Source of the DNA: Trematomus loennbergii | Taxonomy: Eukaryota > Chordata > Actinopteri > Perciformes > Nototheniidae | Length of the DNA stretch: 64,000 nt | NCBI GenBank assembly: GCA_012861695.1 | Contig: JAAOOA010000328.1 | Span: 151,001-215,000, forward strand | Reading direction: 5' to 3' | In this document: positions 25,601 through 34,639 of the stretch, piece after piece | Layout: every line of letters begins with the position of its first letter | Numbering within the stretch: position 1 is the stretch's first letter | Notes under the pieces: model-generated | What the model was told of the DNA's origin: nothing | Database searches by the model: none | The model's input: the letters and a program-made list of their open reading frames with translations, nothing else | Translations under genes and position numbers: made by a program

Positions 25601-27531
25601 AGCTGAGATGCAATGGGAACATGTTGAATGAATAAAAGAAGGAGAAACATTATAATATAATATCAGGGTTTTTTCTAGAAAGATATAGTATGAGGGTTCT
25701 GACATCATAATTAAGTCCCGCCCACTTTCCAGTGAAAATACAGCATTAGAGTGAAGTGAATAAAAGTGTCTTCACGTCTTAAAGCTGCCGAGTAGGGATG
25801 GGTATCGAGAACCGGTACTAAGTCAGTACCGGTAGCCGATTGGACGGTATCGGTATACCGCTAAGCCGCTGGACAAACGGTGCTGCTATCGGTATATGAA
25901 TTACGCTACTTCCTTAGTTGAAACAATTCTGGTTGGTTGGGAACCCTCTTCCCGTGTGACATATCCGGTTTGAGTACCCCTCTGATTGGCCACTGTGAAT
26001 GCCACTCGTCATCTCTCCTAACAGCGCTCTTATTGTTGTGAGACTCCCGGGGGCAGACGCAACATCTTGCAACAAACAGCGTCTCAAGGCTTCTTAACAT
26101 TTAACAACCTATTCATATGTCATACCCACTTAACGGGAAGAAACTCAGCTAACAGACGATATTAACCACTTTTGAAAAATACCAGTATTGGTATCGATAA
26201 AAAAACGATACCGATATCCCTACTGCCGAGTCATATTTTGCTCTGACGCTCTGTTTGATGCTCATATTTCTGGAGTCTTTATTCAGTTTCTGACGAGCAG
26301 GAATATTGTTTTCTGGAATCACTTTTACATTTTACGGAGAAAACCTGCGTTTTGGTTTGAGGGCGCACGCCGAGAGTAAGAGGGTGCAGACATCCAATAA
26401 AAGGATAAATAAAGATATTAATATAGACATAAGATGTTTAATCTGTTGAGCCCTGAGCCTGTTTTTCAGGTCTCAGGCTCGAAAATGACATTCCCAGAAC
26501 AAATGACCATATCTTCCCTTCTAAAAGGGTAAATTAATAATCTTTTTTCTCAAAGTAATGATAAACCTGTGAGTTGGATGTAGAAAAGTCAGAATTAATA
26601 TAGATGTTTTTTATTTTAAAGTCAATTCAGATTGAACATAGTAAAAAAATGTAGATTATAGTGTCCATAAACCATTACTTATAGTGAAAACTACCCTTGG
26701 ATGATGGGTTAGTAGACTCAAAGCTTTAGGAATCCAAAGTACAACATATAATAAGTACCCTGTATCAAGTTTGAAGCAAAACAAGTGAATTTGACCTTTT
26801 TTGAGAGATTTAGAAGAATAAAACACTTCTGGGGTCATTTGGGTGCATTTTCCATATCTCTGGCCCCCCTTGGTCGATTTTGATGGTTGACACCTCTTTT
26901 TAACCGTTAGAGCCAATAGAATCGAAGGGGGAGTTCCTAAAATCCATCTAAACATGACCCATTGGTGAATTAGTGATGCGCAGCCAGAATGCCCAAAACC
27001 GGAAGCTGTCATACACTCTCATAGCAGCTATATATGAAAACTCAGTTTTTGCCATAAATATGGAATGATGGATTATCAGAAATCATTTCAAAGTGACACA
27101 GACACATTGGATTAACCTTTAGCAGCGTTTTTATCGTTTTAATGCCATTGAACACGACTTTTGATCAGAACAACAGCAAAGGTAAGACTATTTCCCGTGT
27201 TTAGCTCCGTTAAGCTACGTGTTGTGATACCTATAGAATCTGTGGAATCTGATATCTTGTTTGTGCAGATCCGATAAGTAATAAAGTATTTCTACCTTGA
27301 GTTCTGTGCTAAGTGCGTTGGAATTTTTTCGCTCAGGGCTCATTTAGACGCTTCTTGTGAGAATTGTGTTTTGTTTCGGTAAAAATTGTTCATATCGTCA
27401 GTTTCTTCCCGTTAAGTGGGTATGACATATTAATAGGTTTTTAAATGTTAAGAAGCCCTGAGACACAGTTTCGTGAAAGAAAAACGGCAGCAAAATGTCA
27501 AAAAATATAAAGATTTAAAAAATGGTATATG

Positions 27532-27563
<32 letters not shown>

Positions 27564-30500
27564 GGTATATATGGAACAAAGGAAGTCAAATTAAGAGAGA
27601 TACAATTAAATAAAATGGGATGAAATGTTTTTTTATAAACATAAGAAAATTAAATAAAACGTCTAATAAAATAACAAATTAAAAGGGTCTGGGTGTATTG
27701 AAGATTCTAAAAGGACTTACCGACACAATTCGGGGCGGCCGGCTGAAAGACCCCGGTCTCTGAGCACAACAGAGAATTCGATCCGTTCAGGGCGAAAGGG
27801 TCAGGACAGGAGAACTGGATCACCTCTCTGTATACATACGCGTCTTTGACCGGTTTGAAGCTGCCGATGGTCGGAGTCTTCGGAGGATCACAGTTTATCA
27901 CTGAAACATTCAATACATGGGAAGAGACGGAGAGTTTCTATGTTACAAACTCAGTAATCACATAGCAGATGCAAGGCAAATACGCTAGAACATTAGTATA
28001 TTATCCAGGGGAACCAACTCAGATATCATTTTGCACCAGCCTCTGAGAGATGGGACCTGATGTTAGTAGTCATTTACAGAGATGGTAAAAGTATCCTTAA
28101 CTCAAGTAGAAGTACAGATACTCGTGTTTAAAAATACTCTAATAAAAGTAGAAGTACTGACTAAACTTCTTTACTCAAGTCAAAGTAAAGAGGCTTTGAA
28201 ATGTACTTCAGTAAAAAGTACCCATAACTAGCAGCTGTTTTAAAGAGTACCTGACCTCCCTTTATATTAATAGAACAATAATGTCATTGTTAGCTAATGA
28301 ATGTTTCCATGCTGAACAACGGCAACATGACAACGTTTTCATTGGTCCCTCTTCTTTAGAGAAGACCAGGAAATGATGGATACACGGATCGTGTTCAAAT
28401 CAATAGGCACGCAATGACTCTAAATAATAATGATCACGCCACCAAACACATTCAAACTAAAGGAACCAGCCTGTTTGGGAAATGTGAGAAGTAGAAAGTA
28501 CAGGTATTTGGGTTCAACATGTAAGAAGTAGAAAGTACAGGTATTTGTGTTCAACATGTAAGAAGTAGAAAGTACAGGTATTTGAGTTCAACATGTAAGA
28601 AGTAGAAAGTACAGGTATTTGTATTCAAAGTGTAAGAAGTAGAAAGTACAGGTATTTGAGTTCAACATGTAAGAAGTAGAAAGTACAGGTATTTGTATTC
28701 AAAGTGTAGAAGTAGAAAGTACAGGTATTTGTGTTCAACATGTAAGAAGTAGAAAGTACAGGTATTTGTGTTCAACATGTAAGAAGTAGAAAGTACAGGT
28801 ATTTGGTTCAACATGTAAGAAGTAGAAAGTACAGGTATTTGGGTTAGAATGTAAGAAGTAGAAAGTACAGGTATTTGGGTTCAACATGTAAGAAGTAGAA
28901 AGTACAGGTATTTGTGTTCAACATGTAGAAGTAGAAAGTACAGGTATTTGTGTTCAACATGTAAGAAGTAGAAAGTACAGGTATTTGTGTTCAACATGTA
29001 AGAAGTAGAAAGTACAGGTATTTGTGTTCAAAATGTAAAAGTCTTCAGAAAAATAAGTAGTGGAGTAAAGTACTGATACCAGAAACATGTACTTAAGTAC
29101 AGTAACAAAGCATTAGTACTTCCCCCTCTGGTAGTTTATTAGACATGTATGAACACACAGACTCACCTTCACACACAGGCAGCCGGTCCTCCCAGCCCTG
29201 GCTGCCACACAGGATGGTCGGATTTCCAACCATATCATAACTAATAAGAGAAATAAGAAAAAAAACGTATTTGTTTTTGAGCAGATGTTTTTCCATTTAA
29301 CCTGTTAAGAACAAATGACCATATCTTCCCTTCTAAAAGGGTTAAATTAATAATCTTTTTCTCAAAGCAATGATAAACCTGTGAGTTGGATGTAGAAAAG
29401 TCAGAATCAATATAGATTTTTTATATTTTAAAGTAAATTCAGATTGAACATAGCAAAAAACTGTAAATTATAGTGTCCGTCCAAAAAACCCATTACTTAT
29501 AGTGAAAACTACCCTTGGATGATGGGTTAGTAGACTAAAAGCTTTAGGAATCCAAACTAGATGGATTTTGGTGTATTTGCCGTTTCTCTGGAACCCATTG
29601 GTCGATTTTGGTGATTGACATCTTTTTGAACCGTTATAGCCAATAGAATCGATGGGGAAGTTCCACACACACACACACACGTTACCATTGAGAAGTGAGA
29701 GCTATGCACACGCAGTCGAAAGCTATGTTAGGCTCTGAAAACTGAAACCTGAAACCTAGGCTCAAATAGTATGAAGATGGATTATCAGAAATCATTTCAA
29801 AGTGACACAGACACATTGGATTAACCTTCAGCAGCGTGTTTATCGTTTTGATGCCATTGAACACAACTTTTGATCAGAAACAGCAAAAGGTCAGACCATT
29901 TGGCCGTGTTTCCTCCCTAAAGCTACGTTGTGTGATGTCTGTGTTCGCTTCCCCTGTCGCGAGTTTTGATCGCTCAGTGATGATACTTATATTTCTGTGG
30001 AATCTCAGCTTGCTAATCGATATCTTGTTTGTGCAGATCCGATAAGTAATAAGGGTATTTTATCGTGAGTTCTGTGTATTTAAAGTGATAGAATCTTTTC
30101 GCTCAGGGCTCATTTAGACGCTTCTTGTGAGACTTGTGTTTTGTTTCGGTACAAATGGTTCGTATCGTCAGATAGCTGAGTTTCTTCCCGTTAGGTGGGT
30201 ATGAAACATTAATAGGTTTTTCCCTGAGTCACAGTTTCGTGAAAAAAAGAAAGATCCCCACAGCCCCCCCGCCTAACAGGTTAACAACCCTGAACATTCA
30301 GAGAGCATATTGTGCTTAACCTCTACCTGGTTTAGGGGTGCAACAACTAATCGACTTAATCCATTAAAATCCATGACCAAATTAGTTGCCAACTAATTCA
30401 GTCGTCGATTCGTTGGTGACGTCATCACGTGTGTTTTACGCGCCGTTAAGCTCCAACGTTATCGGTCTTTGCTATATTTATATTTGTTAAGTAGTAAGTT

Positions 30501-33500
30501 GGTCTATTATATTCCAATTTATTCTGTATGCTATAGATCAGTGACCATCAACTGGTGGCCCGCGGGCCACATCCGGCCCGCCAGACATTCTCATCCGGCC
30601 CGCACGGCGGGGGTGACTGTGGCGTTGGCGGAGTGGTTAGTGCGTTCGCCCCCCACTGAAAATCGCTGGCCCCGAAAGACTCACCCAGGGTTGCAGGTGA
30701 CTGTCAGTTTGTCTCCGAACAGAATCCCCCCAGAATAATCCACTTGTCCATTTGGCACGTCTCCAATAGCGCCACAGGACTTCCCTTAAAAACAACAACA
30801 GAAAAATCCCTTAGGATTAAATTCATCCCTTAAACATTTCTGGATATCTGTGTTTCAGAGTGTAGGAATACTCTTACAGTAAAAGTCCTGCATTCAGAAT
30901 GTTACTCAAGTAAAAGTAGAAGTACTCAGATCAGGTACTTGAGTAAAAGTAGAAGTACTCAGATATTGTACTTGAGTAAAAGTAGAAGTACTCAGATCTG
31001 GTACTTGAGTAAAAGTAGAAGTACTCAGATCTTGTACTTGAGTGAAAGTAGAAGTACTCAGATCTTGTACTTGAGTGAAAGTAGAAGTACTCAGATCTTG
31101 TACTTGAGTAAAAGTAGAAGTACTCAGATCTTGTTCTTGAGTAAAAGTAGAAGTACTCAGATCTTGTACTTGAGTCAAAGTAGAAGTACTCAGATCTTGT
31201 ACTTGAGTAAAAGTAGAAGTACTCAGATCTTGTACTTGAGTAAAAGTAGAAGTACTCAGATCTTGTACTTGAGTAAAAGTAGAAGTACTCAGATCTTGTT
31301 CTTGAGTAAAAGTAGTAGTACTCAGATCTTGTTCTTGAGTAAAAGTAGAAGTACTCAGATCTTGTGCTTGAGTAAAAGTAGAAGTACACAGATCTTGTTC
31401 TTGAGTAAAAGTAGAAGTACTCAGATCTTGTGCTTGAGTAAAAGTAGAAGTACTCAGATATTGTACTTGAGTAAAAGTAGAAGTACTCAGATATTGTACT
31501 TGAGTAAAAGTAGAAGTACTCAGATCTGGTACTTGAGTAAAAGTAGAAGTACTCAGATCTTGTTCTTGAGTAAAAGTAGATGTACTCTGATCTGGTACTT
31601 GAGTAAAAGTAGAAGTACTCAGATCTTGTACTTGAGTAAAAGTAGAAGTACTCAGATCTTGTACTTGAGTAAAAGTAGAAGTACTCAGATCTTGTACTTG
31701 AGTAAAAGTAGAAGTACTCAGATCTTGTACTTGAGTAAAAGTAGAAGTACTCAGATCTTGTTCTTGAGTAAAAGTAGTAGTACTCAGATCTTGTTCTTGA
31801 GTAAAAGTAGAAGTACTCAGATCTGGTACTTGAGTAAAAGTAGAAGTACTCAGATCTTGTACTTGAGTAAAAGTAGAAGTACTCAGATCTTGTGCTTGAG
31901 TAAAAGTAGAAGTACTCAGATCTTGTACTTGAGTAAAAGTAGAAGTACTCAGATCTTGTTCTTGAGTAAAAGTAGTAGTACTCAGATCTTGTTCTTGAGT
32001 AAAAGTAGAAGTACTCAGGTCTTGTTCTTGAGTAAAAGTAGAAGTACACAGATCTTGTTCTTGAGTAAAAGTAGAAGTACTCAGATCTTGTTCTTGAGTA
32101 AAAGTAGAAGTACTCAGATCTTGTACTTGAGTAAAAGTAGAAGTACTCAGATCTTGTACTTGAGTAAAAGTAGAAGTACTCAGATCTTGTTCTTGAGTAA
32201 AAGTAGAAGTACTCAGATCTTGTACTTGAGTAAAAGTAGAAGTACTCAGATCTTGTACTTGAGTAAAAGTAGAAGTACTCAGATCTTGTACTTGAGTAAA
32301 AGTAGAAGTACTCAGATCTTGTTCTTGAGTAAAAGTAGTAGTACTCAGATCTTGTTCTTGAGTAAAAGTAGAAGTACTCAGATCTTGTGCTTGAGTAAAA
32401 GTAGAAGTACACAGATCTTGTTCTTGAGTAAAAGTAGAAGTACTCAGATCTTGTGCTTGAGTAAAGTAGAAGTACTCAGATATTGTACTTGAGTAAAAGT
32501 AGAAGTACTCAGATATTGTACTTGAGTAAAAGTAGAAGTACTCAGATCTGGTACTTGAGTAAAAGTAGAAGTACTCAGATCTTGTACTTGAGTAAAAGTA
32601 GAAGTACTCAGATCTTGTACTTGAGTAAAAGTAGAAGTACTCAGATCTTGTACTTGAGTAAAAGTAGAAGTACTCAGATCTTGTTCTTGAGTAAAAGTAG
32701 AAGTACTCAGATCTAGTTCTTTAGTAAAAGTAGAAGTACTCAGATCTTGTTCTTGAGTAAAAGTAGAAGTACTCAGATCTTGTGCTTGAGTAAAAGTAGA
32801 AGTACACAGATCTTGTTCTTGAGTAAAAGTAGAAGTACTCAGATCTTGTGCTTGAGTAAAAGTAGAAGTACTCAGATCTTGTACTTGAGTAAAAGTAGAA
32901 GTACTCAGATCTTGTTCTTGAGTAAAAGTAGAAGTACTCAGGTCTTGTTCTTGAGTAAAAGTAGAAGTACTCAGATCTTGTACTTGAGTAAAAGTAGAAG
33001 TACTCAGATCTTGTTCTTGAGTAAAAGTAGAAGTACTCAGGTCTTGTTCTTGAGTAAAAGTAGAAGTACTCAGGTATTGTTCTTGAGTAAAAGTAGAAGT
33101 ACTCAGATCTTGTTCTTGAGTAAAAGTAGAAGTACTCAGATCTTGTTCTTGAGTAAAAGTAGAAGTACTCAGATCTTGTACTTGAGTAAAAGTAGAAGTA
33201 CCAGAGTGTAGTGGAGTAGAAGAACACAGTACCGCTACGTGTAAATAAAATACTAATACTCACTTTCACATTTCATCCTCAAAATGTTCCAGCCTCCAGC
33301 AGTACAGGTGATGGATGCAGATCCTCCAACAGACTGGTAGCCAACATTACAAGCAAACGTAACTTTTATCCCGTCGGGGAAAGTTTGTAAAACTATGTCG
33401 TCCCCCTTCAGATCCATGTTGTCTCCTCCCACAGGTCTGGCGCAGTCCTGAGCTGGGGAGGGAACGTCCAGAAGTTGATGTGTAATGTAGAATCAAAACA

Positions 33501-33598
33501 GGACTAATGTCATATCTGCAGCGAGATTATAACCACTGACCTTGAGCTGAAAGGAAAAGGCCAACAGAGGTCAGGAGCAGGAGGAAGGAGGCCGCCAT
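13595..33598 (-). CDS. Complement regulator-like type I membrane protein (4 CCP/sushi domains), complete gene
   Basis: Spliced CDS on the minus strand: 33541-33598, 33264-33452, 30685-30784, 29167-29240, 27721-27900, 22251-22430, 18918-18977, 16703-16762, 15172-15186, 13972-14022 and 13595-13674. All sites are GT-AG and all phases agree. The total is 1047 nt, 348 residues plus stop. Order: signal peptide 1-19, CCP1 about 22-82, CCP2 86-140, CCP3 144-200, CCP4 204-260, Ser/Thr/Pro region 261-313, transmembrane segment about 314-336, tail [12 protein letters not shown]. This architecture, with CCP2 split in phase 2, is that of RCA proteins such as CD46/CD55 and fish membrane complement regulators, which bind C3b/C4b on the cell's own surface. 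Function is inferred from architecture. No GPI signal is seen, so it is CD46-like in anchoring. Extra copies of CCP4 and of the Ser/Thr/Pro exon show recent internal duplication. Confidence 0.85.
13972..14022 (-). CDS. RCA-like gene exon: juxtamembrane and TM start
   Basis: 51-bp phase 1-1 exon (acceptor TTATTGTTACAG, donor GGCGG|GTAAG) encoding [18 protein letters not shown] Gly-rich linker runs into the hydrophobic segment. Confidence 0.8.
14078..14925. repeat. GGGA/GGTA tetranucleotide array
   Basis: About 850 bp of GGGA, GGTA and GAGA tetramers, strand-asymmetric (purine-rich on plus), in the intron between the 15-bp and 51-bp exons. G runs could support quadruplex formation. The long minus-strand open stretch rich in Pro-Ser-Leu is a by-product of the repeat. 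Confidence 0.95.
15172..15186 (-). CDS. RCA-like gene 15-bp micro-exon (GPGPS)
   Basis: Acceptor TGCTTCTTCTTCAG, 15 nt, donor AGCG|GTAAGTCC. Phase 1-1; it adds five residues to the stalk. Skipping would keep the frame, so it may be alternative. Confidence 0.65.
15350..16357. mobile_element. TTAA-type MITE, 3'-truncated copy
   Basis: Starts TTAA|CCTGTTGAACCC at 15346 and carries the family landmarks (CAGGTCTCAGGCTCGAAAA, CCGTTAGAGCCAATAGAATC, TTCGCTCAGGGCTCATTTAG). The homology ends near 16357 without a matching terminus. Confidence 0.75.
16376..17080. repeat. Intragenic duplication, copy 1 (carries S/T/P exon)
   Basis: Shares GCACAGAACTGCACTTAATC at its left end with 17565, and the exon with its flanks (16530-16980) with 18753-19190. 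It lacks most of the hAT element present in copy 2. Confidence 0.85.
16703..16762 (-). CDS. RCA-like gene S/T/P exon, copy B
   Basis: 60-bp phase 1-1 exon encoding [20 protein letters not shown], a probable O-glycosylated stalk. Near-identical to the exon at 18918-18977, differing at the first few codons. Confidence 0.8.
17085..17464. mobile_element. 380-bp TTAA-flanked MITE
   Basis: Long terminal inverted repeats: left AGGTGGGGTAGGTAAGTTTT, right complement AGGTGGGTAGGTAAGTTTGA, both running on into GAAACCGGCT. TTAA lies directly outside both ends (17081-17084 and 17465-17468). It is unrelated in sequence to the CCTGTTAAGC family. Confidence 0.85.
17631..18752. mobile_element. hAT-type non-autonomous element with internal CTCTCTAC array
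   Basis: Ends TAGGGCTGTCA and TGACAGCCCTA, flanked by near-identical 8-bp target duplications (ATTATAAC at 17623-17630, ATTATAAG at 18753-18760). The centre (17810-18205) is a CTCTACAC/CTCTCTAC microsatellite. No transposase frame. Confidence 0.85.
17810..18205. repeat. CT-rich (CTCTCTAC)n microsatellite
   Basis: Begins as CTCTACAC octamers and passes into CTCTCTAC-type units of varying length. It is open in all three plus frames, which explains overlapping Leu/Ser/Thr-rich reading frames. Confidence 0.95.
18753..19200. repeat. Intragenic duplication, copy 2 (carries S/T/P exon)
   Basis: Matches about 16530-16980, including exon, splice sites and the flanking CGATTAATCGACTAATCG tract. Confidence 0.85.
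18918..18977 (-). CDS. RCA-like gene S/T/P exon, copy A
   Basis: 60-bp phase 1-1 exon (acceptor TATTATTTTGCAG, donor CACAG|GTAGAG) encoding [20 protein letters not shown]. It follows CCP4 and doubles the mucin-like stalk. The Thr run and Ser-Pro motifs suggest O-glycosylation. Confidence 0.8.
19293..20634. mobile_element. TTAA-type MITE with both ends, second MITE nested inside
   Basis: TTAA|CCTGTTAAGCCCC at the left and GGGGCTTAACAGG|TTAG at the right: a 13-bp perfect terminal inverted repeat with one mismatch in the right target copy. 20251-20585 is an inserted fragment of another MITE. Confidence 0.85.
20251..20585. mobile_element. Truncated MITE (AGGGGACCTATCATGC family)
   Basis: Preceded by TTAA (20247-20250). 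It is the reverse complement of about 49765-50098, where a complete copy lies inside another hAT element. Homology stops at CAGCCCTTG. Confidence 0.8.
20985..21080 (+). mobile_element. LINE reverse transcriptase fragment
   Basis: Encodes [23 protein letters not shown] sequence containing the RT catalytic YADD box. Short, and abutted by a different LINE. Confidence 0.75.
21090..22185 (+). mobile_element. 5' part of a non-LTR retrotransposon (RTE-like), endonuclease domain
   Basis: Plus-strand frames include [19 protein letters not shown], then [13 protein letters not shown], then [13 protein letters not shown], typical of the N-terminal endonuclease of a common fish LINE. They continue with [18 protein letters not shown] homopolymer at 21690-21700 and deletions break the frame, and the whole RT region is missing. 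The C-terminal piece at 43940-44365 is probably the same family. Confidence 0.85.
22251..22430 (-). CDS. RCA-like gene exon: CCP4
   Basis: 180-bp phase 1-1 exon (acceptor TGTTCTTGCAG, donor AAAG|GTAAGTC). It encodes a full sushi domain: [11 protein letters not shown], then [10 protein letters not shown], then [17 protein letters not shown]. All four Cys and the Trp are present. In-frame duplicate source for the broken copy at 25341. Confidence 0.9.
22701..22990. mobile_element. hAT MITE copy 1, interrupted by a TTAA element
   Basis: Starts TAGGATGGGTATCGAGAACC next to CTGCCGAG. The homologous element at 25793-26222 shows the complete form. A TTAA element is inserted at 22990, and only a short remnant continues after 24141. 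Confidence 0.8.
22991..24141. mobile_element. TTAA-type (piggyBac-like) MITE, complete copy
   Basis: Ends CCTGTTAAGCACC and GGTGCGTAACAGG, directly flanked by TTAA on both sides (22987-22990 and 24142-24145). The duplicated segment at 26082-26110 shows the same site with a single TTAA, so this is a true insertion after the duplication. Confidence 0.9.
24170..24455 (+). mobile_element. LINE 3' end fragment (L2/CR1-like)
   Basis: Encodes [20 protein letters not shown], the usual C terminus of fish L2-type ORF2, followed by a 3'UTR with TTATAAAGTGACCTAGGGTC and GGCGCTAAATAA. Confidence 0.8.
24690..25018. repeat. 21-bp minisatellite
   Basis: About 15 copies of GAGAGTACAGATGTGTCCACA, with CCACA, TCACA and CCGCA variants. 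Open in several frames on both strands because 21 is divisible by three. Confidence 0.95.
25341..25520 (-). pseudogene. Broken duplicate of CCP4 exon
   Basis: 180-bp copy of 22251-22430 with intact acceptor (TTCTTGCAG) and donor (GAAG|GTAAGTC). An extra base near 25483 creates an in-frame TGA at 25480-25482, and one base is missing near 25413, so exon length is preserved while the middle third is out of frame. The Cys codons at both ends survive. If included, it would truncate the protein before CCP4. Alternatively the two indels are assembly errors and the protein has five CCP domains. Confidence 0.8.
25793..26222. mobile_element. Complete hAT MITE, 430 bp
   Basis: TAGGGATGGGTATCG at the left and CGATACCGATATCCCTA at the right, flanked by a perfect 8-bp duplication CTGCCGAG (25785-25792 and 26223-26230). 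Its interior (about 26050-26165) resembles an end of the CCTGTTAAGC MITE family, so it seems to have captured one. Confidence 0.9.
26441..27500. mobile_element. TTAA-type MITE, copy in intron CCP3-CCP4'
   Basis: TTAA|TCTGTTGAGCCCTGAGCC start, with family landmarks throughout. The right end decays near 27500, just before an (AAT)n run at 27534-27562. Confidence 0.75.
27721..27900 (-). CDS. RCA-like gene exon: CCP3
   Basis: 180-bp phase 1-1 exon encoding [15 protein letters not shown], then [15 protein letters not shown], then [16 protein letters not shown]. Four Cys are conserved, but the near-invariant Trp before the last Cys is absent; a Phe (GVFQP) stands in its place. NGS is a potential N-glycosylation site. 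Confidence 0.88.
28077..29130. mobile_element. hAT MITE expanded by an internal 36-bp minisatellite
   Basis: Ends CAGAGATGG and CCCCCTCTG, 8-bp flanks GTCATTTA and GTAGTTTA (two mismatches). Between about 28470 and 29030 some 15 copies of a 36-37-bp unit (ATGTAAGAAGTAGAAAGTAC plus AGGTATTTGTGTTCAAC) have expanded from its interior. Confidence 0.85.
29167..29240 (-). CDS. RCA-like gene exon: second half of CCP2
   Basis: 74-bp exon, phase 2 in and 1 out (acceptor CTCTTATTAG, donor TGAAG|GTGAGTC). Encodes [20 protein letters not shown] then PVCE, supplying Cys3, the Trp and Cys4 of CCP2. Confidence 0.88.
29301..30280. mobile_element. TTAA-type MITE, both ends present
   Basis: TTAA|CCTGTTAAG at 29297 and CCTAACAGG|TTAA at 30281-30284. 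980 bp, no coding capacity. It lies in the intron that splits CCP2. Confidence 0.88.
30340..30640. other. hAT-like fragments in intron
   Basis: AGGGGTGCAACAACTAATCG (30336-30355) and CGATTCGTTGGTGACG resemble ends of AATCG-type hAT elements. GTGGCCCGCGGGCCAC near 30554 resembles the GC-rich end seen in the elements at 56013 and 57341. Neither is complete. Confidence 0.45.
30685..30784 (-). CDS. RCA-like gene exon: first half of CCP2
   Basis: 100-bp exon, phase 1 in and 2 out (acceptor TGTTTTTAAG, donor CCTGG|GTGAGTC). Encodes [16 protein letters not shown], then [12 protein letters not shown], with the split codon being the Gly after Cys2. A phase 2 split here is typical of RCA-family genes. 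Confidence 0.88.
30903..33210. repeat. 33-bp minisatellite, about 70 copies (2.3 kb)
   Basis: Unit reads TACTTGAGTAAAAGTAGAAG plus TACTCAGATCTTG. Variants include TTCTTGAG, TGCTTGAG, TAGTAGTAC, CAGATATTG, CAGGTCTTG and ACACAGATC, in recurring multi-unit blocks. It fills the intron between CCP1 and CCP2. The unit resembles the AAGTAGAAGTAC core of hAT MITEs of the 28077-29130 type. Confidence 0.97.
33264..33452 (-). CDS. RCA-like gene exon: CCP1
   Basis: 189-bp phase 1-1 exon (acceptor TTCCCTCCCCAG, donor TGAAA|GTGAGTA). Encodes [17 protein letters not shown], then [15 protein letters not shown], then [15 protein letters not shown]: four Cys and Trp in sushi order. It starts the mature protein. 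Confidence 0.9.
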
Positions 33599-33611
33599 GA
33601 TTTAAGACCGT
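33541..33611 (-). CDS. RCA-like gene exon: start codon and signal peptide
   Basis: Acceptor TTTCTCTTCACCAG at 33612, 13 nt of 5'UTR, ATG at 33596-33598, then [19 protein letters not shown] and donor CAAG|GTCAGT. Hydrophobic core with small residues at the end is a standard signal peptide. Chosen as start because it is the first ATG after the 5'UTR splice. Confidence 0.9.
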
Positions 33612-33732
33612 CTGGTGAAGAGAAACATTAAAACATTAAAACATGTGTTGGTTCAAATGTAAAGTAACTAATTAGATTTACTTAGGTACAAGTTTGAGGT
33701 ACTTTACCTGAGTGTTTCCATGTTATGTTACT

Positions 33733-34140
33733 GTGTACTTCTACTCCACTACAGTTCAGAGGTAAACTGTGTACTTCTACTCCACTACAGTTCAGAGGTA
33801 CATGGTGTACTTCTACTCCACTACAGTTCAGAGGTACATGGTGTACTTCTACTCCACTACAGTTCAGAGGTACATGGTGTACTTCTACTCCATTACAGTT
33901 CAGAGGTACATGGTGTACTTCTACTCCACTACAGTTCAGAGGTACATGGTGTACTTCTACTCCATTACAGTTCAGAGCTACATGGTGTACTTCTACTCCA
34001 TTACAGTTCAGAGCTACATGGTGTACTTCTACTCCATTACAGTTCAGAGCTACATGGTACTTCTACTCCATTACAGTTCAGAGGTACATGGTGTACTTCT
34101 ACTCCACTACAGTTCAGAGGTACATGGTGTACTTTTCCTC
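33733..34140. repeat. 36-bp minisatellite
   Basis: About 11 copies of TACTTCTACTCCACTACAG plus TTCAGAGGTACATGGTG, with CTAC/TTAC and GGTAC/GCTAC variants. Open in all three plus frames. In intron 1 of the RCA-like gene. Confidence 0.95.
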
Positions 34141-34317
34141 CACTGCATGTATTTAATACCTTTAGTTACTTCACAGATGTGGATGAATGATGTGAAATAT
34201 AACCAAGTGTTAAATCAGACTTTAGTTCCACCTGGAGTAAATTCACAAGCTACCCTGCAGTATACAAAGTCATTCAAACTAGCTGCACCTTTACCAGCTT
34301 GAGAACACTTTCATGAT

Positions 34318-34575
34318 ACAAGTACAAGATCTGAGTACTTCTACTTTTACTCAAGTACAAGATCTGAGTACTTCTACTTTTACTCAAGTACAAGATCTGA
34401 GTACTTCTACTTTTACTCAAGAACAAGATCTGAGTACTTCTACTTTTACTCAAGAACAAGATCTGAGTACTTCTACTTTTACTCAAGAACAAGATCTGAG
34501 TACTTCTACTTTTACTCAAGAACAAGACCTGAGTACTTCTACTTTTACTCAAGAACAAGATCTGAGTACTACTAA
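34318..34575. repeat. 33-bp minisatellite, inverted relative to 30903-33210
   Basis: About 8 copies of the reverse complement of the 33-bp unit (CAAGATCTGAGTACTTCTAC then TTTTACTCAAGTA). With the big array it brackets the signal-peptide and CCP1 exons in opposite orientation. Confidence 0.95.
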
Positions 34576-34639
34576 TAAAGTAGTATACAATTCAAATACT
34601 CAAATACAAGTACCTCAAATGTGTACTTATGTACAGTAC

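Noticed and set aside
30903..33210. CRISPR-like regular array
   Set aside because: Units are head-to-tail without unique spacers, and the genome is vertebrate; this is a minisatellite.
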